A DNA stretch of 64,000 nt from Sulfitobacter aestuariivivens (GCF_014763045.1 NZ_JACTAG010000002.1:558001-622000), one strand, 5' to 3'; counted from the first letter of the stretch, positions 53,334-62,593 are shown. The notes: a model not told the origin generated them from the letters alone. Program-made: numbers and translations.

Positions 53334-54208
53334 TGCATCCCGCTCCTTCCGTTATCTTCTTTTCCACATTCTCGGGCCTTGGTTTTGGTCTGCTGATGTT
53401 TCTAGGGCTGGGTATTCCCGCCGTAACGGGTTGGATGGCCTTCGCTTTTTTCGCCATCGCCTTTGTTCTGGCGGTGGGCGGGCTGGTCTCGTCTACCTTT
53501 CACCTCGGCCACCCGGAACGCGCGCTCAAAGCCTTCAGCCAATGGCGTTCCAGCTGGCTTAGCCGTGAAGGCGTCTGTGCTGTCGCGGCCCTTGTCCTCA
53601 TGGGTCTGTACGGCGCTGGTCTGGTGTTTTTCAGCCAGCAATGGACCCTGCTGGGCTGGCTTGGCGCGCTCTTTTCGCTGGGCACTGTCTTCACCACCTC
53701 GATGATCTATACCCAGCTCAAGACCGTACCGCGCTGGAACCAGGTCTGGACACCATTGAACTTCCTGTCTCTCTCCATTGCAGGGGGCGCGCTGCTTGCC
53801 GGACAGATCACCTGGGCAATCATCCTGCTAATCCTTTCAGGCGTCATTCAGGCGGCTGCATGGCTGATGGGCGACAGCCGTTTCAGCCAGTCTGGCACGA
53901 CGCTCGCCACGGCCACGCAATTGGGCGACCGCGGCACCGTCCGCGCATTTGAACCGCCCCATACCGGCACCAACTATCTGCTGCGCGAATTCGTTCATGT
54001 GGTGGGCCGCAAGCACGCTCAAAAGCTGCGGATCATCGCACTGGTGCTGATGGCAGGGCTGCCCGTGGTGCTGCTGGCACTGCTGCCCTTCAACCATTTC
54101 ATCGCCCTCATCGCGATCGTGGCGCATATCGCAGGCGTGCTGACCGCGCGCTGGCTGTTCTTTGCTGAAGCTGAGCATGTCATTGGTCTCTACTACGGCA
54201 AACGGTAA
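53333..54208 (+). CDS. soeC: Sulfite dehydrogenase membrane anchor SoeC (DmsC family)
   Basis: A 291-residue membrane protein with about eight hydrophobic helices of the DmsC type (N-terminal PSVIFFSTFSGLGFGLLMFLG, STFHLGHPERALKAFSQWRSSWLSREG). It anchors SoeAB to the inner membrane and passes electrons to quinone. The start codon overlaps the soeB stop. It ends the taurine-sulfite run. No sulfate/sulfite exporter gene follows. Confidence 0.9.
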   Translation: MHPAPSVIFFSTFSGLGFGLLMFLGLGIPAVTGWMAFAFFAIAFVLAVGGLVSSTFHLGHPERALKAFSQWRSSWLSREGVCAVAALVLMGLYGAGLVFFSQQWTLLGWLGALFSLGTVFTTSMIYTQLKTVPRWNQVWTPLNFLSLSIAGGALLAGQITWAIILLILSGVIQAAAWLMGDSRFSQSGTTLATATQLGDRGTVRAFEPPHTGTNYLLREFVHVVGRKHAQKLRIIALVLMAGLPVVLLALLPFNHFIALIAIVAHIAGVLTARWLFFAEAEHVIGLYYGKR

Positions 54209-54397
54209 GCACCCATCGGGCGGGTTTCGCCTGACGGTGCCGATGGCCTGACGCAGGCTGGCATGCATGCGACACAGGTAGGTCGGGTCTCAGGAAGGGG
54301 GCTGTTTCCGCGCGGATCGCCTTTCGGTTAAGGACATTTGCGATGGGATTACGGCCGAAAGATTGTAGAGTATTCCGATAGTCTGGGAATATCTGAC

Positions 54398-54859
54398 ATG
54401 AAACTCTTACCTCTCACAGCAGCAAGCCTTCTGGTCGCCTCGGCTGCGGCATCTGAACAACCTTTTGAAATCAACAATATCTATCCGATGACGCAGGAAC
54501 GCTTTCAGCTCTCGGATCGGCAATACTTCATTCAGGACAATCAGGGCTATTTTGAAGTGGTGCAGGGCCCTGTGACCGAAGGCCCCGCGCGCTGCATCGG
54601 TGGGGGGTTCGGATTCAAGGACGGGACCAGCACCATCGAAGGGATCTGCATCTTCGGTGAAGGCGAAGACACCTTCACCATGGCCTGGCGGGCCGGCCAG
54701 CAAGGGGCGGCAAACGACTGGGAGATCGTTGCGGCTACTGGGCGTTATAAGGGCATGACCGGCACCGGCATCGCAACCACCGGTGTCGAAATCATGTACC
54801 GGGCCCTGCCATTACGCCAGACCCACATTATCGGAACCGTTGATATTCCTGCACCGTAA
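54398..54859 (+). CDS. Secreted hypothetical protein
   Basis: A 153-residue protein with a signal peptide (MKLLPLTAASLLVASAAA). The mature part is rich in Gly and beta-forming residues, with one cysteine pair (RCIGGGFGFKDGTSTIEGICIFGEGEDTF) and the C-terminal pattern EIVAATGRYKGMTGTGIAT, which suggests a small beta-barrel. I do not recognise a function. GGGAA stands upstream of the ATG. The stop abuts a perfect 18-bp palindrome shared with the convergent amidohydrolase gene. Confidence 0.75.
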   Translation: MKLLPLTAASLLVASAAASEQPFEINNIYPMTQERFQLSDRQYFIQDNQGYFEVVQGPVTEGPARCIGGGFGFKDGTSTIEGICIFGEGEDTFTMAWRAGQQGAANDWEIVAATGRYKGMTGTGIATTGVEIMYRALPLRQTHIIGTVDIPAP

Positions 54860-54877
54860 GGCGGGGTTAACCCCGCC
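54860..54877. repeat. Perfect GC-rich palindrome GGCGGGGTTAACCCCGCC between converging genes
   Basis: This fully self-complementary 18-mer exactly fills the gap between two converging stop codons. With its flanks it reads like the GTAGGGCGGGG-type repeats near 47.6 and 56.1 kb. It may also terminate transcription, though no T-tract follows. Confidence 0.65.
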
Positions 54878-56047
54878 CTACGCCGTTAATGGCAGGCGTT
54901 TTTCGACGACACGCGCCATCACCGAAGCGCCGATGGGCAGCACCGATGTATCAAGCACATATTCCGGATTGTGCAATGGCATCGTCCCTGCGTGCCCGAC
55001 GGTGCAATAGGCACCGGGGATGACGCGTAGCATATCGGCAAAATCCTCTGATCCGGTCACGGGCGGCTCATCCGGCATAAGGTTATCGGCGCCAACAATA
55101 TCGCCCGCAGCATCCATATAGACATCTGAAAGCTCTGCATCATTGATCAGCACATCAAACGCGGGCCGCAAGGTCAGCGTGACGTCGACATCGTGCATGG
55201 TTGCCATCCCGTCGCAAATCGACTGCATCCGCGCGGCGGCAAGATCGTACATGTCATCCTTGAAATACCGGATGGTCCCACCCAGCGTCGCGTTTTCGGG
55301 CACCACGTTATAGGCCGACCCGGCATTCAGCTGTGTCACGGAAAGCACCAGCACCTCTTGCGCAGGAATATTCCGTGCCACGATGGTGTGGATCTTGGTG
55401 GCCAGCGATGACGCAACCATCAGCGCATCCCTTGACTGGTCCGGGCGGGCCGCATGGCTGCCTTTGCCCTTAATTTCAATGTCAAAGAACGCAGCACCCG
55501 CCATCGCCTCGCCCTTGCAGATGCCAACGGTGCCGGGTTTGCCATTGGGCCGGTTGTGCATGCCGAAGATTTCATCACAGGGGAACTTCTCAAAAAGTCC
55601 CTCTTCAAGCATCAGTTTGGCCCCGCCCATGCCTTCCTCGGCAGGCTGAAAGACAACGACGGCAGTTCCGTCAAATTCCCGGGTGGCCGCCAGATGCTTT
55701 GCGGCGCCCAGCAGCATCGTGGTATGGCTGTCATGACCGCAGGCGTGCATCACTCCAGGCGTCTGAGAGGCATACTCAAGCCCCGTCGTCTCGTGAATGG
55801 GCAGTGCATCCATATCGGCGCGCAAGCCAACGCGCCGGTTTCCCTGACCCTTGCCACGGATGATCCCGACAACGCCCGTCTTACCAAGACCGGTATGCAC
55901 CTCATCCACGCCATAGGCCCGCAACTTGTCAGCGACGATGCCGCTTGTGCGCACCTCGGTGAACCCAATTTCGGGATGCGCATGCAGATCGCGATAGATC
56001 GCTTCAAGTTCGTCCGTGCTCTCGGCGATTGTCGGCAGAATATTCAT
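54878..56047 (-). CDS. M20-family amidohydrolase (hippurate hydrolase / N-acyl-amino acid deacylase-like)
   Basis: A 389-residue M20D peptidase-fold enzyme. The metal and catalytic motifs are GVMHACGHDSHTTMLLGAAKHL (metal-site Cys/His), VVFQPAEEGMGGAKLMLEEG (catalytic Glu pair) and EIFGMHNRPNGKPG. It hydrolyses N-acyl amino acids such as hippurate or N-acetyl amino acids in the cytoplasm. AGGAGG precedes the ATG. Whether it deacetylates N-acetyl-glutamate formed by DgcN/DgcA is speculation: the genes are about 50 kb apart. dapA is upstream on the same strand. Confidence 0.9.
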   Translation of the reverse strand: MNILPTIAESTDELEAIYRDLHAHPEIGFTEVRTSGIVADKLRAYGVDEVHTGLGKTGVVGIIRGKGQGNRRVGLRADMDALPIHETTGLEYASQTPGVMHACGHDSHTTMLLGAAKHLAATREFDGTAVVVFQPAEEGMGGAKLMLEEGLFEKFPCDEIFGMHNRPNGKPGTVGICKGEAMAGAAFFDIEIKGKGSHAARPDQSRDALMVASSLATKIHTIVARNIPAQEVLVLSVTQLNAGSAYNVVPENATLGGTIRYFKDDMYDLAAARMQSICDGMATMHDVDVTLTLRPAFDVLINDAELSDVYMDAAGDIVGADNLMPDEPPVTGSEDFADMLRVIPGAYCTVGHAGTMPLHNPEYVLDTSVLPIGASVMARVVEKRLPLTA

Positions 56048-56068
56048 GTGTAGCCTCCTGTCGGGGTC

Positions 56069-56092
56069 GTAGGGTGGGCACGCGGCCCACCA
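56069..56092. repeat. GC-rich palindromic repeat, GTAGGGTGGGC type
   Basis: CGTAG is followed by GGTGGGC (56074-56080), a 5-nt loop and GCCCACC (56086-56092), between the amidohydrolase and dapA genes. It is the third member of the palindrome group in the window. Confidence 0.55.
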
Positions 56093-56124
56093 GGGTCACA
56101 GGCGAGGATGCACCCCGCCCAAGC

Positions 56125-57000
56125 TCAGTTCATCAGCCCTGCGTGGCGCATTGCGTCATCCACCAGCCCCTTGGCGTGATCGGACAGGCCCACATGCGGC
56201 AGGCGCACCTCGTCAGAGCACAGGTCAAGCCGGGACATGGCGTATTTCACACCCACCAGACCCGGTTCGGTAAAGATTGCCTTGTGCAGGGGCATCAGCC
56301 GGTCCTGAATTTCCAGCGCGGTGTTGTAGTCTCCGGCGGCACAAGCCGCCTGCATCTTGGCCAATGGCCCCGGCGCGACATTCGCAGTAACCGAGATACA
56401 CCCAACACCACCTTGGGCATTGAACCCATGCGCGGTGGGATCTTCGCCAGACAGCTGGATGAAATCCGCCCCACAGGTCATCCGCTGCATGCTGACGCGC
56501 GCAAGGTCTGCCGTGGCATCCTTGACGCCGACAATACGCGGCAGCTTGGCCAGTTCACCCATGGTTTCAGGCGTCATGTCGATGACAGACCGGGGTGGGA
56601 TGTTGTAGATGATGATCGGCAGATCGCAGCAATCGTGGATCGCAGTGAAATGCGCCACCAATCCACGCTGCGTCGGCTTGTTGTAGTAGGGTGTGACGAT
56701 CAGCAAACCATCCGCGCCCACCTTCTCGGCGTGCTGGGCCAGGCGGATGCTTTCAACAGTGTTGTTCGACCCCGCCCCGGCGATAACAGGGACACGCCCT
56801 GCGGATGCCTTCACGACCTCCTCGACCACCTGTTCATGTTCGCGGTGGGTCAGCGTGGGGGATTCTCCAGTGGTGCCGACCGGCACAAACCCGTCAGAAC
56901 CTTCGCCAATATGCCACTCGACAAGTTTTTTCAGCGTCTCGATATCCAGCTCGCCGTTGCGAAACGGCGTGACGAGGGCAGGCATAGAACCTTTAAACAT
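56125..57000 (-). CDS. dapA: 4-Hydroxy-tetrahydrodipicolinate synthase
   Basis: A 291-residue TIM-barrel aldolase. GTTGESPTL (pyruvate binding), [10 protein letters not shown] (Tyr132) and the Schiff-base Lys160 in [12 protein letters not shown] match DapA. It condenses pyruvate with aspartate semialdehyde in lysine/diaminopimelate synthesis. ATG 57000 is chosen because GGAG sits 7 bp upstream; GTG at 57006 would overlap that site. The soluble lytic transglycosylase gene is divergent. Confidence 0.94.
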   Translation of the reverse strand: MFKGSMPALVTPFRNGELDIETLKKLVEWHIGEGSDGFVPVGTTGESPTLTHREHEQVVEEVVKASAGRVPVIAGAGSNNTVESIRLAQHAEKVGADGLLIVTPYYNKPTQRGLVAHFTAIHDCCDLPIIIYNIPPRSVIDMTPETMGELAKLPRIVGVKDATADLARVSMQRMTCGADFIQLSGEDPTAHGFNAQGGVGCISVTANVAPGPLAKMQAACAAGDYNTALEIQDRLMPLHKAIFTEPGLVGVKYAMSRLDLCSDEVRLPHVGLSDHAKGLVDDAMRHAGLMN

Positions 57001-57134
57001 GTGCACGCTCCTTTATGTGCTGGTCGGCGGAAAGCCGAACGGTTGACGCAAAATGGCGGTATCGTCATTGGACAGACACGCTTGTCGCCATATGTTGAAT
57101 GGCTCTAGCCCTTGCCAGACAGGAAATGCAAGCC

Positions 57135-59171
57135 GTGACCCGTATTCTTGCCAGTGTTATTGCCGTTTTCGCCTTGCTGACACCGCTTGCCGCGCAGGAA
57201 ACGACGCCATCGGATCCCGCAGTGGATGTGCTCGACGAAGATGCGCTGAAAGCGCTGGCGGCAGAGCGCCCCCGTCCCCGGCCCCAACCCATGGCCGCTG
57301 CGATGAATGCTGTGCGGGCTGGCGACTGGGCGCGCGCCGCAGATATCGCGCGGGGCGAAGGCGAGGTCGCCGAAGACATCATAACGTGGATGCGTCTGCG
57401 CAACGGGGGCGGCACATATGCGCAAGCGCGCGCGTTTCTTGATCGGCGCGATGACTGGCCGGGAGAGACCTATTTGCGCAAGCGTGTCGAACGGCTGCTG
57501 AACGGCCAATCGGACAACGAGGTCCTTGCGTTTTTCACTGAGATGCCGCCGCAAACCCCGCGCGGCGTGCTGGCCCACGCCGCTGCCCTGACCCGTGCCG
57601 AGCAAGAGGGCGAAGCGCAGGCTAATTTGGTTCTGGCGTGGCGCACGATGCCCATGAATGCAACGTCACAGGCCCTTTTTCTGGCAGAGCATGAAGGCCT
57701 GATCAAGGCGCACCACACAGCGCGGCTCGACGCCATGCTGTGGCAACGCAAACATGAAGAGGCACGCCGGATGTTTGATCTGGTTGGCAAGGATGAACTG
57801 GCTCTGGCCAAGACCCGCATTGCGTTGCAGCGGCGCGCCGGCAACGTGAACAAAATGATCAATGCATTACCCGAGAGTGTTTCTGACGACCCCGGCCTTG
57901 CGCATGACCGCTTCGAATGGCGTATCCGAAAGAACCTTGTGGCAGATGCCAAGACGCTGCTGTTGACGCAATCAACCTCTGCCGATGCCTTGGGCCGCCC
58001 CGAAGCATGGGGCAACCGCCGCCGCGCGCTGGCAAGGGGCGAAATGCGATCGGGCGATCCGGAACGTGCCTACCAGATGGCGTCGCAACATTTTCTTGAA
58101 TCCGGATCGGACTATGCTGATCTGGAATGGCTGTCGGGATATCTTGCCCTGAGGTTTCTCAAGAACCCCGAGGCTGCGTATCAGCACTTTCTGAACCACG
58201 ACAGCGCCGTTGTGTCGCCGATTTCACAGGGTCGGGCCGGATACTGGCAAGGTTTGGCGCTCGAAGCGATGGACGACGCTGACGGTGCTGCAAAAGCGTT
58301 TGCCGAGGGGGCAAAACATCAGACCTCTTTCTATGGCTTGCTTGCGGCTGAGCGTGGGGGCCTTCCTTTTGATGCGTCGTTGGAGGGGTCAAGGCCGGAA
58401 ACTGACTGGCGCACCGCACCACTTGCGAACGATCCGCTTTTTCAGGCCGGCATGATGCTGCAGGCCGCTGGTGAACTGACGTTGGCAGAGCGGTTCTGGA
58501 CACACCTGACAGAACAACTGGTCGCCGACGATATTGCCCTGCTGGGTCAGGCCGCGATTGATGAGGGGCAACCCCATCTGGCCGTCATGATCGGCAAACG
58601 CGCCGCGCGCCGGGGTCTTACCATTGCTGCACCTTACTATGCATTGCACCCACTTGCAGACCGCGACTTGCCGATGGCGCCCGAGATGAGCCTTGCCATT
58701 GCCCGTCGTGAAAGCGAATTCGATCCGGTGGTGCAATCGAGCGTCGGCGCGCGCGGCTTGATGCAATTGATGCCTGCTACAGCGCGCGAGGTTGCCGCTG
58801 ATCTGGGGGTAAGTGCGTTGCATTCAACGGCGCGCCTGACGGCAGATCCGGAATACAACGCCGTTCTCGGCTCGCAATACCTTAGCCAGATGGCGGGCCG
58901 CTTTGACGGGAATGTCTCAATGATGGCAGCCGCTTACAATGCCGGCCCCAGCCGTCCGGCACGTTGGATGCGCACTTATGGCGACCCGCGCAAGGGCGAG
59001 ATCGATATCGTCGATTGGGTTGAGATGATTCCGTTTCGCGAAACCCAGAACTACGTCATGCGCGTCACCGAAAGCCTGCCTGTGTACCGCGCCCGATTGG
59101 GCAAAGATCCACTGCCCATCCCCTTCTCCAGGGAGTTGATCGGCTCAACGTTGAAGGCTTTCGCGCCATAG
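57135..59171 (+). CDS. slt: Soluble lytic murein transglycosylase
   Basis: A 678-residue periplasmic enzyme: an N-terminal signal peptide (MTRILASVIAVFALLTPLAA), a long alpha-superhelical U/L-domain of TPR-like helices (about 60-490), and a C-terminal lysozyme-like SLT domain with catalytic Glu526 in IARRESEFDP, followed by GARGLMQLMPATAREVA and YNAVLGSQYLSQMAGRFDGN. It cleaves murein glycan to 1,6-anhydro-muropeptides. GTG 57135 is preferred: AGGAA lies 9 bp upstream, whereas it directly abuts the ATG at 57126. The stop overlaps the convergent transporter gene by 27 bp. Confidence 0.92.
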   Translation: MTRILASVIAVFALLTPLAAQETTPSDPAVDVLDEDALKALAAERPRPRPQPMAAAMNAVRAGDWARAADIARGEGEVAEDIITWMRLRNGGGTYAQARAFLDRRDDWPGETYLRKRVERLLNGQSDNEVLAFFTEMPPQTPRGVLAHAAALTRAEQEGEAQANLVLAWRTMPMNATSQALFLAEHEGLIKAHHTARLDAMLWQRKHEEARRMFDLVGKDELALAKTRIALQRRAGNVNKMINALPESVSDDPGLAHDRFEWRIRKNLVADAKTLLLTQSTSADALGRPEAWGNRRRALARGEMRSGDPERAYQMASQHFLESGSDYADLEWLSGYLALRFLKNPEAAYQHFLNHDSAVVSPISQGRAGYWQGLALEAMDDADGAAKAFAEGAKHQTSFYGLLAAERGGLPFDASLEGSRPETDWRTAPLANDPLFQAGMMLQAAGELTLAERFWTHLTEQLVADDIALLGQAAIDEGQPHLAVMIGKRAARRGLTIAAPYYALHPLADRDLPMAPEMSLAIARRESEFDPVVQSSVGARGLMQLMPATAREVAADLGVSALHSTARLTADPEYNAVLGSQYLSQMAGRFDGNVSMMAAAYNAGPSRPARWMRTYGDPRKGEIDIVDWVEMIPFRETQNYVMRVTESLPVYRARLGKDPLPIPFSRELIGSTLKAFAP

Positions 59172-60014
59172 GGTGAAAAGCCCCGCGAAAACTACAATCG
59201 CAGCCCCAATAAACAGGTGCGGAGCGATGGTTTCTTCAAAGACGGACACACCGATGATCGCGATAAAAACAAGGTGGAAATAGGCAATCGGTTGAACCGC
59301 TGTGGCCTCTGCGACCTCGTACGATCTGATCATCAGCCAATGACCTGCAACGCCGGACAGGCACAGCGCCAACATGATGCTCCAGTCCGCGCTTGCGAGT
59401 GGCTCCCAGAACCATGCGCCGGCGCAAGAGGTTGCGACAGCTCCCGTCGCCCCGGTCCAGAAAAAGCTTGTCGCTGCACTGTCTTGCCGTGCGGCAAATC
59501 GCGTCATAATGGCATAGACAGCGAACAGCGCGGCAGCAACAAATGCAATAATCCCCGCCGGATCGAACACGCTGAGACCGGGTTGAAGGATCACGAGAAT
59601 GCCGCAAAATCCGATCCCGATTGCGAGCCACCGGCGCCACCCGACCTTTTCGCCCAGAACGGGGCCACTCAACGCGGCGACAAGCAAGGGATAGCAGGCG
59701 AAAATGGCGTGCGTCGCAATTAGGCCGAGCACAACGTATGCGATGACGGAAACGCAGATCTCGGCAGCCAGCACCAGACCTCTGATCGCCTGCAACAGGG
59801 GTTGATCAGTGCGTATCGCTGCCCAAAACCCACCAGGGCTGCGCGCCGCGATGGCGATCACAAAGGCCGCAAAAAACCAATAGCGCACCATGACCACCAT
59901 CATCACATTATAGGTTTCGGCCAGATAGCGCGACAGGCCGTCCTGAACGGCAAAGATCAGCGTGGCAGTGATCATCAATATGATCCCCAGCCGCGGATTG
60001 TTCGGCTGGATCAT
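59145..60014 (-). CDS. DMT-superfamily transporter (EamA repeats)
   Basis: A 289-residue membrane protein with ten hydrophobic helices forming two EamA repeats. LGIILMITATLIFAVQDGLSRYLAE begins the first; AYVVLGLIATHAIFACYPLLVAALSGPVLGEKVGWRRWLAI is the typical mid-region. The substrate (metabolite or drug) is not predictable. It begins inside the mnmD stop (4-bp overlap), so the two are probably co-transcribed. Confidence 0.88.
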   Translation of the reverse strand: MIQPNNPRLGIILMITATLIFAVQDGLSRYLAETYNVMMVVMVRYWFFAAFVIAIAARSPGGFWAAIRTDQPLLQAIRGLVLAAEICVSVIAYVVLGLIATHAIFACYPLLVAALSGPVLGEKVGWRRWLAIGIGFCGILVILQPGLSVFDPAGIIAFVAAALFAVYAIMTRFAARQDSAATSFFWTGATGAVATSCAGAWFWEPLASADWSIMLALCLSGVAGHWLMIRSYEVAEATAVQPIAYFHLVFIAIIGVSVFEETIAPHLFIGAAIVVFAGLFTLWRESLQR

Positions 60015-60682
60015 CGAAGCGTGCCGCGTGTCATGTGACGTTTGCGCCCAAAGCCTTTCGTGCGGCAGACCTCAAAGCCCGCTTCCTGAAGATTGCGCCG
60101 CACAAAACCCGCAGCGGTATAGGTCGCACAAGATCCGTTCACGGCCGTATGCGCACCGACGGATTGCAATAGCTCGGCGGTCCAAAGTTCTGGGTTTTTG
60201 GCCGGAGAGAAACCGTCAAGGAACCACGCATCAGCCTTACCATCCCATTTGGGCAAGGTTTCACGGGCATCCCCCTGGATAATGTCCAGCTTTAGGCCCG
60301 GCAGGTCGTATACGCGCCCGCGTGGCGACCATTGATCGCGCAGCGCTGCCGCGCGCCCGTCAAACGCAGGCAGTGCCGCGTGTGCTTTTGCCATGTCATC
60401 TGTCGCCATAGGATACGCTTCAAAACTGGTAAAGCGCAGGACACCGGTCTGCCCGGACTGCACCCAAGCGTGCCAGGCAACCAGCAGGTTCAGGCCAGTG
60501 CCAAAACCAAGCTCAGCGATGTGGAAGCCGTCGCGAAACCGCGCAGGCAGGTCATTGCCCGCCATGAACACATGCTCGGTTTCGGCCACGCCATCTTCCA
60601 GTGAAAAGAACGGATCATCGAACCGGGTGGACACCGGCACACCGCCCTCGCGCCAGACGATCGGGTCCCTCTGGTTGCGCAC
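60011..60682 (-). CDS. mnmD: tRNA 5-methylaminomethyl-2-thiouridine methyltransferase MnmD
   Basis: A 223-residue methyltransferase equivalent to the N-terminal half of E. coli MnmC. FHIAELGFGTGLNLLVAW is the SAM motif; KADAWFLDGFSPAKNPELW is the MnmD signature; the C-terminus TKGFGRKRHMTRGTL is also conserved. It performs the last methylation making mnm5s2U34. The start is GTG 60682 with AAGGGA upstream. The oxidoreductase half, MnmC(o), lies divergently next to it, so the bifunctional enzyme is split into two genes here. The tRNA it modifies is the same class that SelU selenates. Confidence 0.9.
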   Translation of the reverse strand: MRNQRDPIVWREGGVPVSTRFDDPFFSLEDGVAETEHVFMAGNDLPARFRDGFHIAELGFGTGLNLLVAWHAWVQSGQTGVLRFTSFEAYPMATDDMAKAHAALPAFDGRAAALRDQWSPRGRVYDLPGLKLDIIQGDARETLPKWDGKADAWFLDGFSPAKNPELWTAELLQSVGAHTAVNGSCATYTAAGFVRRNLQEAGFEVCRTKGFGRKRHMTRGTLR

Positions 60683-60743
60683 CGGCACATCCCTTATGTT
60701 GCAATCTACCGCGCGACACTGCGCAAAGGAGGCAGCCTTGGCA

Positions 60744-61775
60744 ATGGCCGACATCACCGTGCGCGGCGCAGGCATATTCGGGCTGTCCATTGCCTGGGTC
60801 TGCGCCTTGCGCGGTGCAACCGTGCAGGTCATCGATCCGCACGGCCCGGCAGCGGGCAGCAGCGGCGGGGTTGTTGGAGCGCTCGCCCCGCATGTACCCG
60901 AGAACTGGAACACAAAGAAGGCATTTCAACTTGATAGCCTGTTGATGGCACAAGCGTTTTGGCAGGGTGTCGAATTGATCGGGGGTGTCGGGGCTGGCTA
61001 TGCGCGCACCGGGCGGCTACAGCCGATTGCCGATGCGCACACTCTTGCGCTGGCGCAGGACCGCGAAGCGTCTGCGCGCGATCTGTGGAAAGACCACGCG
61101 ACTTGGAAGATCATCCCGGCCAGCGGATTGGATTGGACGCCCGACAGCCCCACCGGACACCTGATCCAAGACACGCTCAGCGCACATCTGCATCCGCGTC
61201 AGGCGTGTTCGGCGCTGGTCGCAGCACTGCAAGCAAAGGGTGTGACAGTGCAAAGAGATGGGGCCGATCAAGGTCTGGTTCTTTGGGCAACCGGCGTAGA
61301 GGGGCTGAAGACATTGACGGCACAACATACACGGCTGATTGGTGCGGGCGTAAAGGGGCAGGCAGCAGTGCTGGCCTATGATGCCCAAGGTGCGCCGCAG
61401 CTTTTTGCTGACGGTGTGCATATCATCCCGCATCTGAACGGCACGACCGCTATCGGCTCCACCTCTGAGCGGGACTTTGACGATCCCACGGCAACGGACG
61501 CCCAGCTGGACGCTGTGATTGATCGCGCCCGCGCCACCGTGCCCGCCTTGCGGGACGCGCCGGTCATTGAGCGTTGGGCTGGTGTCAGGCCGCGCAGCAG
61601 GTCCCGCGCCCCCATGTTGGGTGCCTGGCCTGGCAGGCCAGGCCACTTCATCGCCAATGGCGGTTTCAAGATCGGCTTTGGCATGGCCCCCAAGGTGGCA
61701 GAGGTCATGGCCGATCTGCTGCTTGACGGCGTCGACGCGATCCCGCCGGGCTTTCGCGTTGAAGACAATCTCTAG
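60744..61775 (+). CDS. mnmC: MnmC-like FAD-dependent oxidoreductase (DAO family)
   Basis: A 343-residue DAO-fold flavoprotein. The N-terminal FAD motif DITVRGAGIFGLSIAWVCALRG and the C-terminal RAPMLGAWPGRPGHFIANGGFKIGFGMAPKVAEVMADLLLDG are present. Next to mnmD it most likely supplies MnmC(o) activity, removing carboxymethyl from cmnm5 to give nm5 uridine. A glycine- or D-amino-acid-oxidase-like role is the alternative. AAAGGAGG is upstream; the ATG at 60744 is chosen, though TTG 60738 has tighter spacing. Confidence 0.78.
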   Translation: MADITVRGAGIFGLSIAWVCALRGATVQVIDPHGPAAGSSGGVVGALAPHVPENWNTKKAFQLDSLLMAQAFWQGVELIGGVGAGYARTGRLQPIADAHTLALAQDREASARDLWKDHATWKIIPASGLDWTPDSPTGHLIQDTLSAHLHPRQACSALVAALQAKGVTVQRDGADQGLVLWATGVEGLKTLTAQHTRLIGAGVKGQAAVLAYDAQGAPQLFADGVHIIPHLNGTTAIGSTSERDFDDPTATDAQLDAVIDRARATVPALRDAPVIERWAGVRPRSRSRAPMLGAWPGRPGHFIANGGFKIGFGMAPKVAEVMADLLLDGVDAIPPGFRVEDNL

Positions 61776-62569
61776 GCCTGCGCGGTCATGCACTGCCGCC
61801 CGTCGGGCCCGCGCACCCAAAGATCACGGCCTCTGCGGCACAAGACAGCCCTTTCAAAATCCATAAGCGGTGAGGTTGCCCGAAATGAGAAAGCCTCAAG
61901 CGGCCCCAGTTCGCGCAGGGCCTTGAGCATCAGCAACTGCGCAAGCAAAGGGCCATGCACCACGAGACCCTCGTACCCTTCGATTTGACGCGCATAGGGC
62001 AGATCATAATGAATGCGGTGCCCGTTGAACGTAACGGCCGAATAGCGGAAGAGCTGCGTCGTGCTGAAAGACACGGCGTCTTCGGTTTCAGCATCATTGG
62101 GTGCCGATGGGGCCGTGGGTTTGACGGACGTAGGATCGGCGTCCTGGCGATAGACCAGGTCCTGCCATTCGGTCACGCAAAGCTGCCCGGCCTGTTCGAT
62201 ATCATGCCTGAGCGTGACAAATCCCAGCGGGCCGGTCCGCCCCTCCTTGCGCTGAGACGTCTCGCAAGTGGTGGTTTTCTTCGCCCGGATTCCCGCGCGC
62301 AGGGGGCTATGAAACGTCAGGCGTCCCCCGGCCCACATGCGGCGTTGCAATCCCATATCGGGAATGATCCCACCAACACGCGGATGGCCATCCCGGCCGA
62401 GCACCTCGGCAGGCGCGGGTGACCAGAAATAGGCCTGATGGTAAAAGGGCGGCAGGACATCACCCGCCTGTGTCTGCACTGCACGGCCCAGTGTCACATC
62501 CAGCGCAGCCGCACGCGCCGGGTCCATGTCATCGCTTTGACTTAAGGTTGGTCTTGGGTCAGTGTTCAT
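61772..62569 (-). CDS. FAS1-like/MaoC-type hydratase (mesaconyl-C4-CoA hydratase-like)
   Basis: A 265-residue protein with a two-hot-dog arrangement: an N-terminal FAS1-dehydratase-like part (YFWSPAPAEVLGRDGHPRVGG, RRMWAGGRLTFHSPLRAG) and a C-terminal MaoC-like part (LFRYSAVTFNGHRIHYDLPYARQIEGYEGLVVHGPLLAQLL) carrying the hydratase His. This layout matches 3-methylfumaryl-/mesaconyl-C4-CoA hydratases, also found in itaconate and C4-acid pathways. The exact substrate is unproven. It converges on the mnmC-like gene with a 4-bp overlap. Confidence 0.78.
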   Translation of the reverse strand: MNTDPRPTLSQSDDMDPARAAALDVTLGRAVQTQAGDVLPPFYHQAYFWSPAPAEVLGRDGHPRVGGIIPDMGLQRRMWAGGRLTFHSPLRAGIRAKKTTTCETSQRKEGRTGPLGFVTLRHDIEQAGQLCVTEWQDLVYRQDADPTSVKPTAPSAPNDAETEDAVSFSTTQLFRYSAVTFNGHRIHYDLPYARQIEGYEGLVVHGPLLAQLLMLKALRELGPLEAFSFRATSPLMDFERAVLCRRGRDLWVRGPDGRQCMTAQA

Positions 62570-62593
62570 ATCTCCTGCCTAGACCGAGCACCC

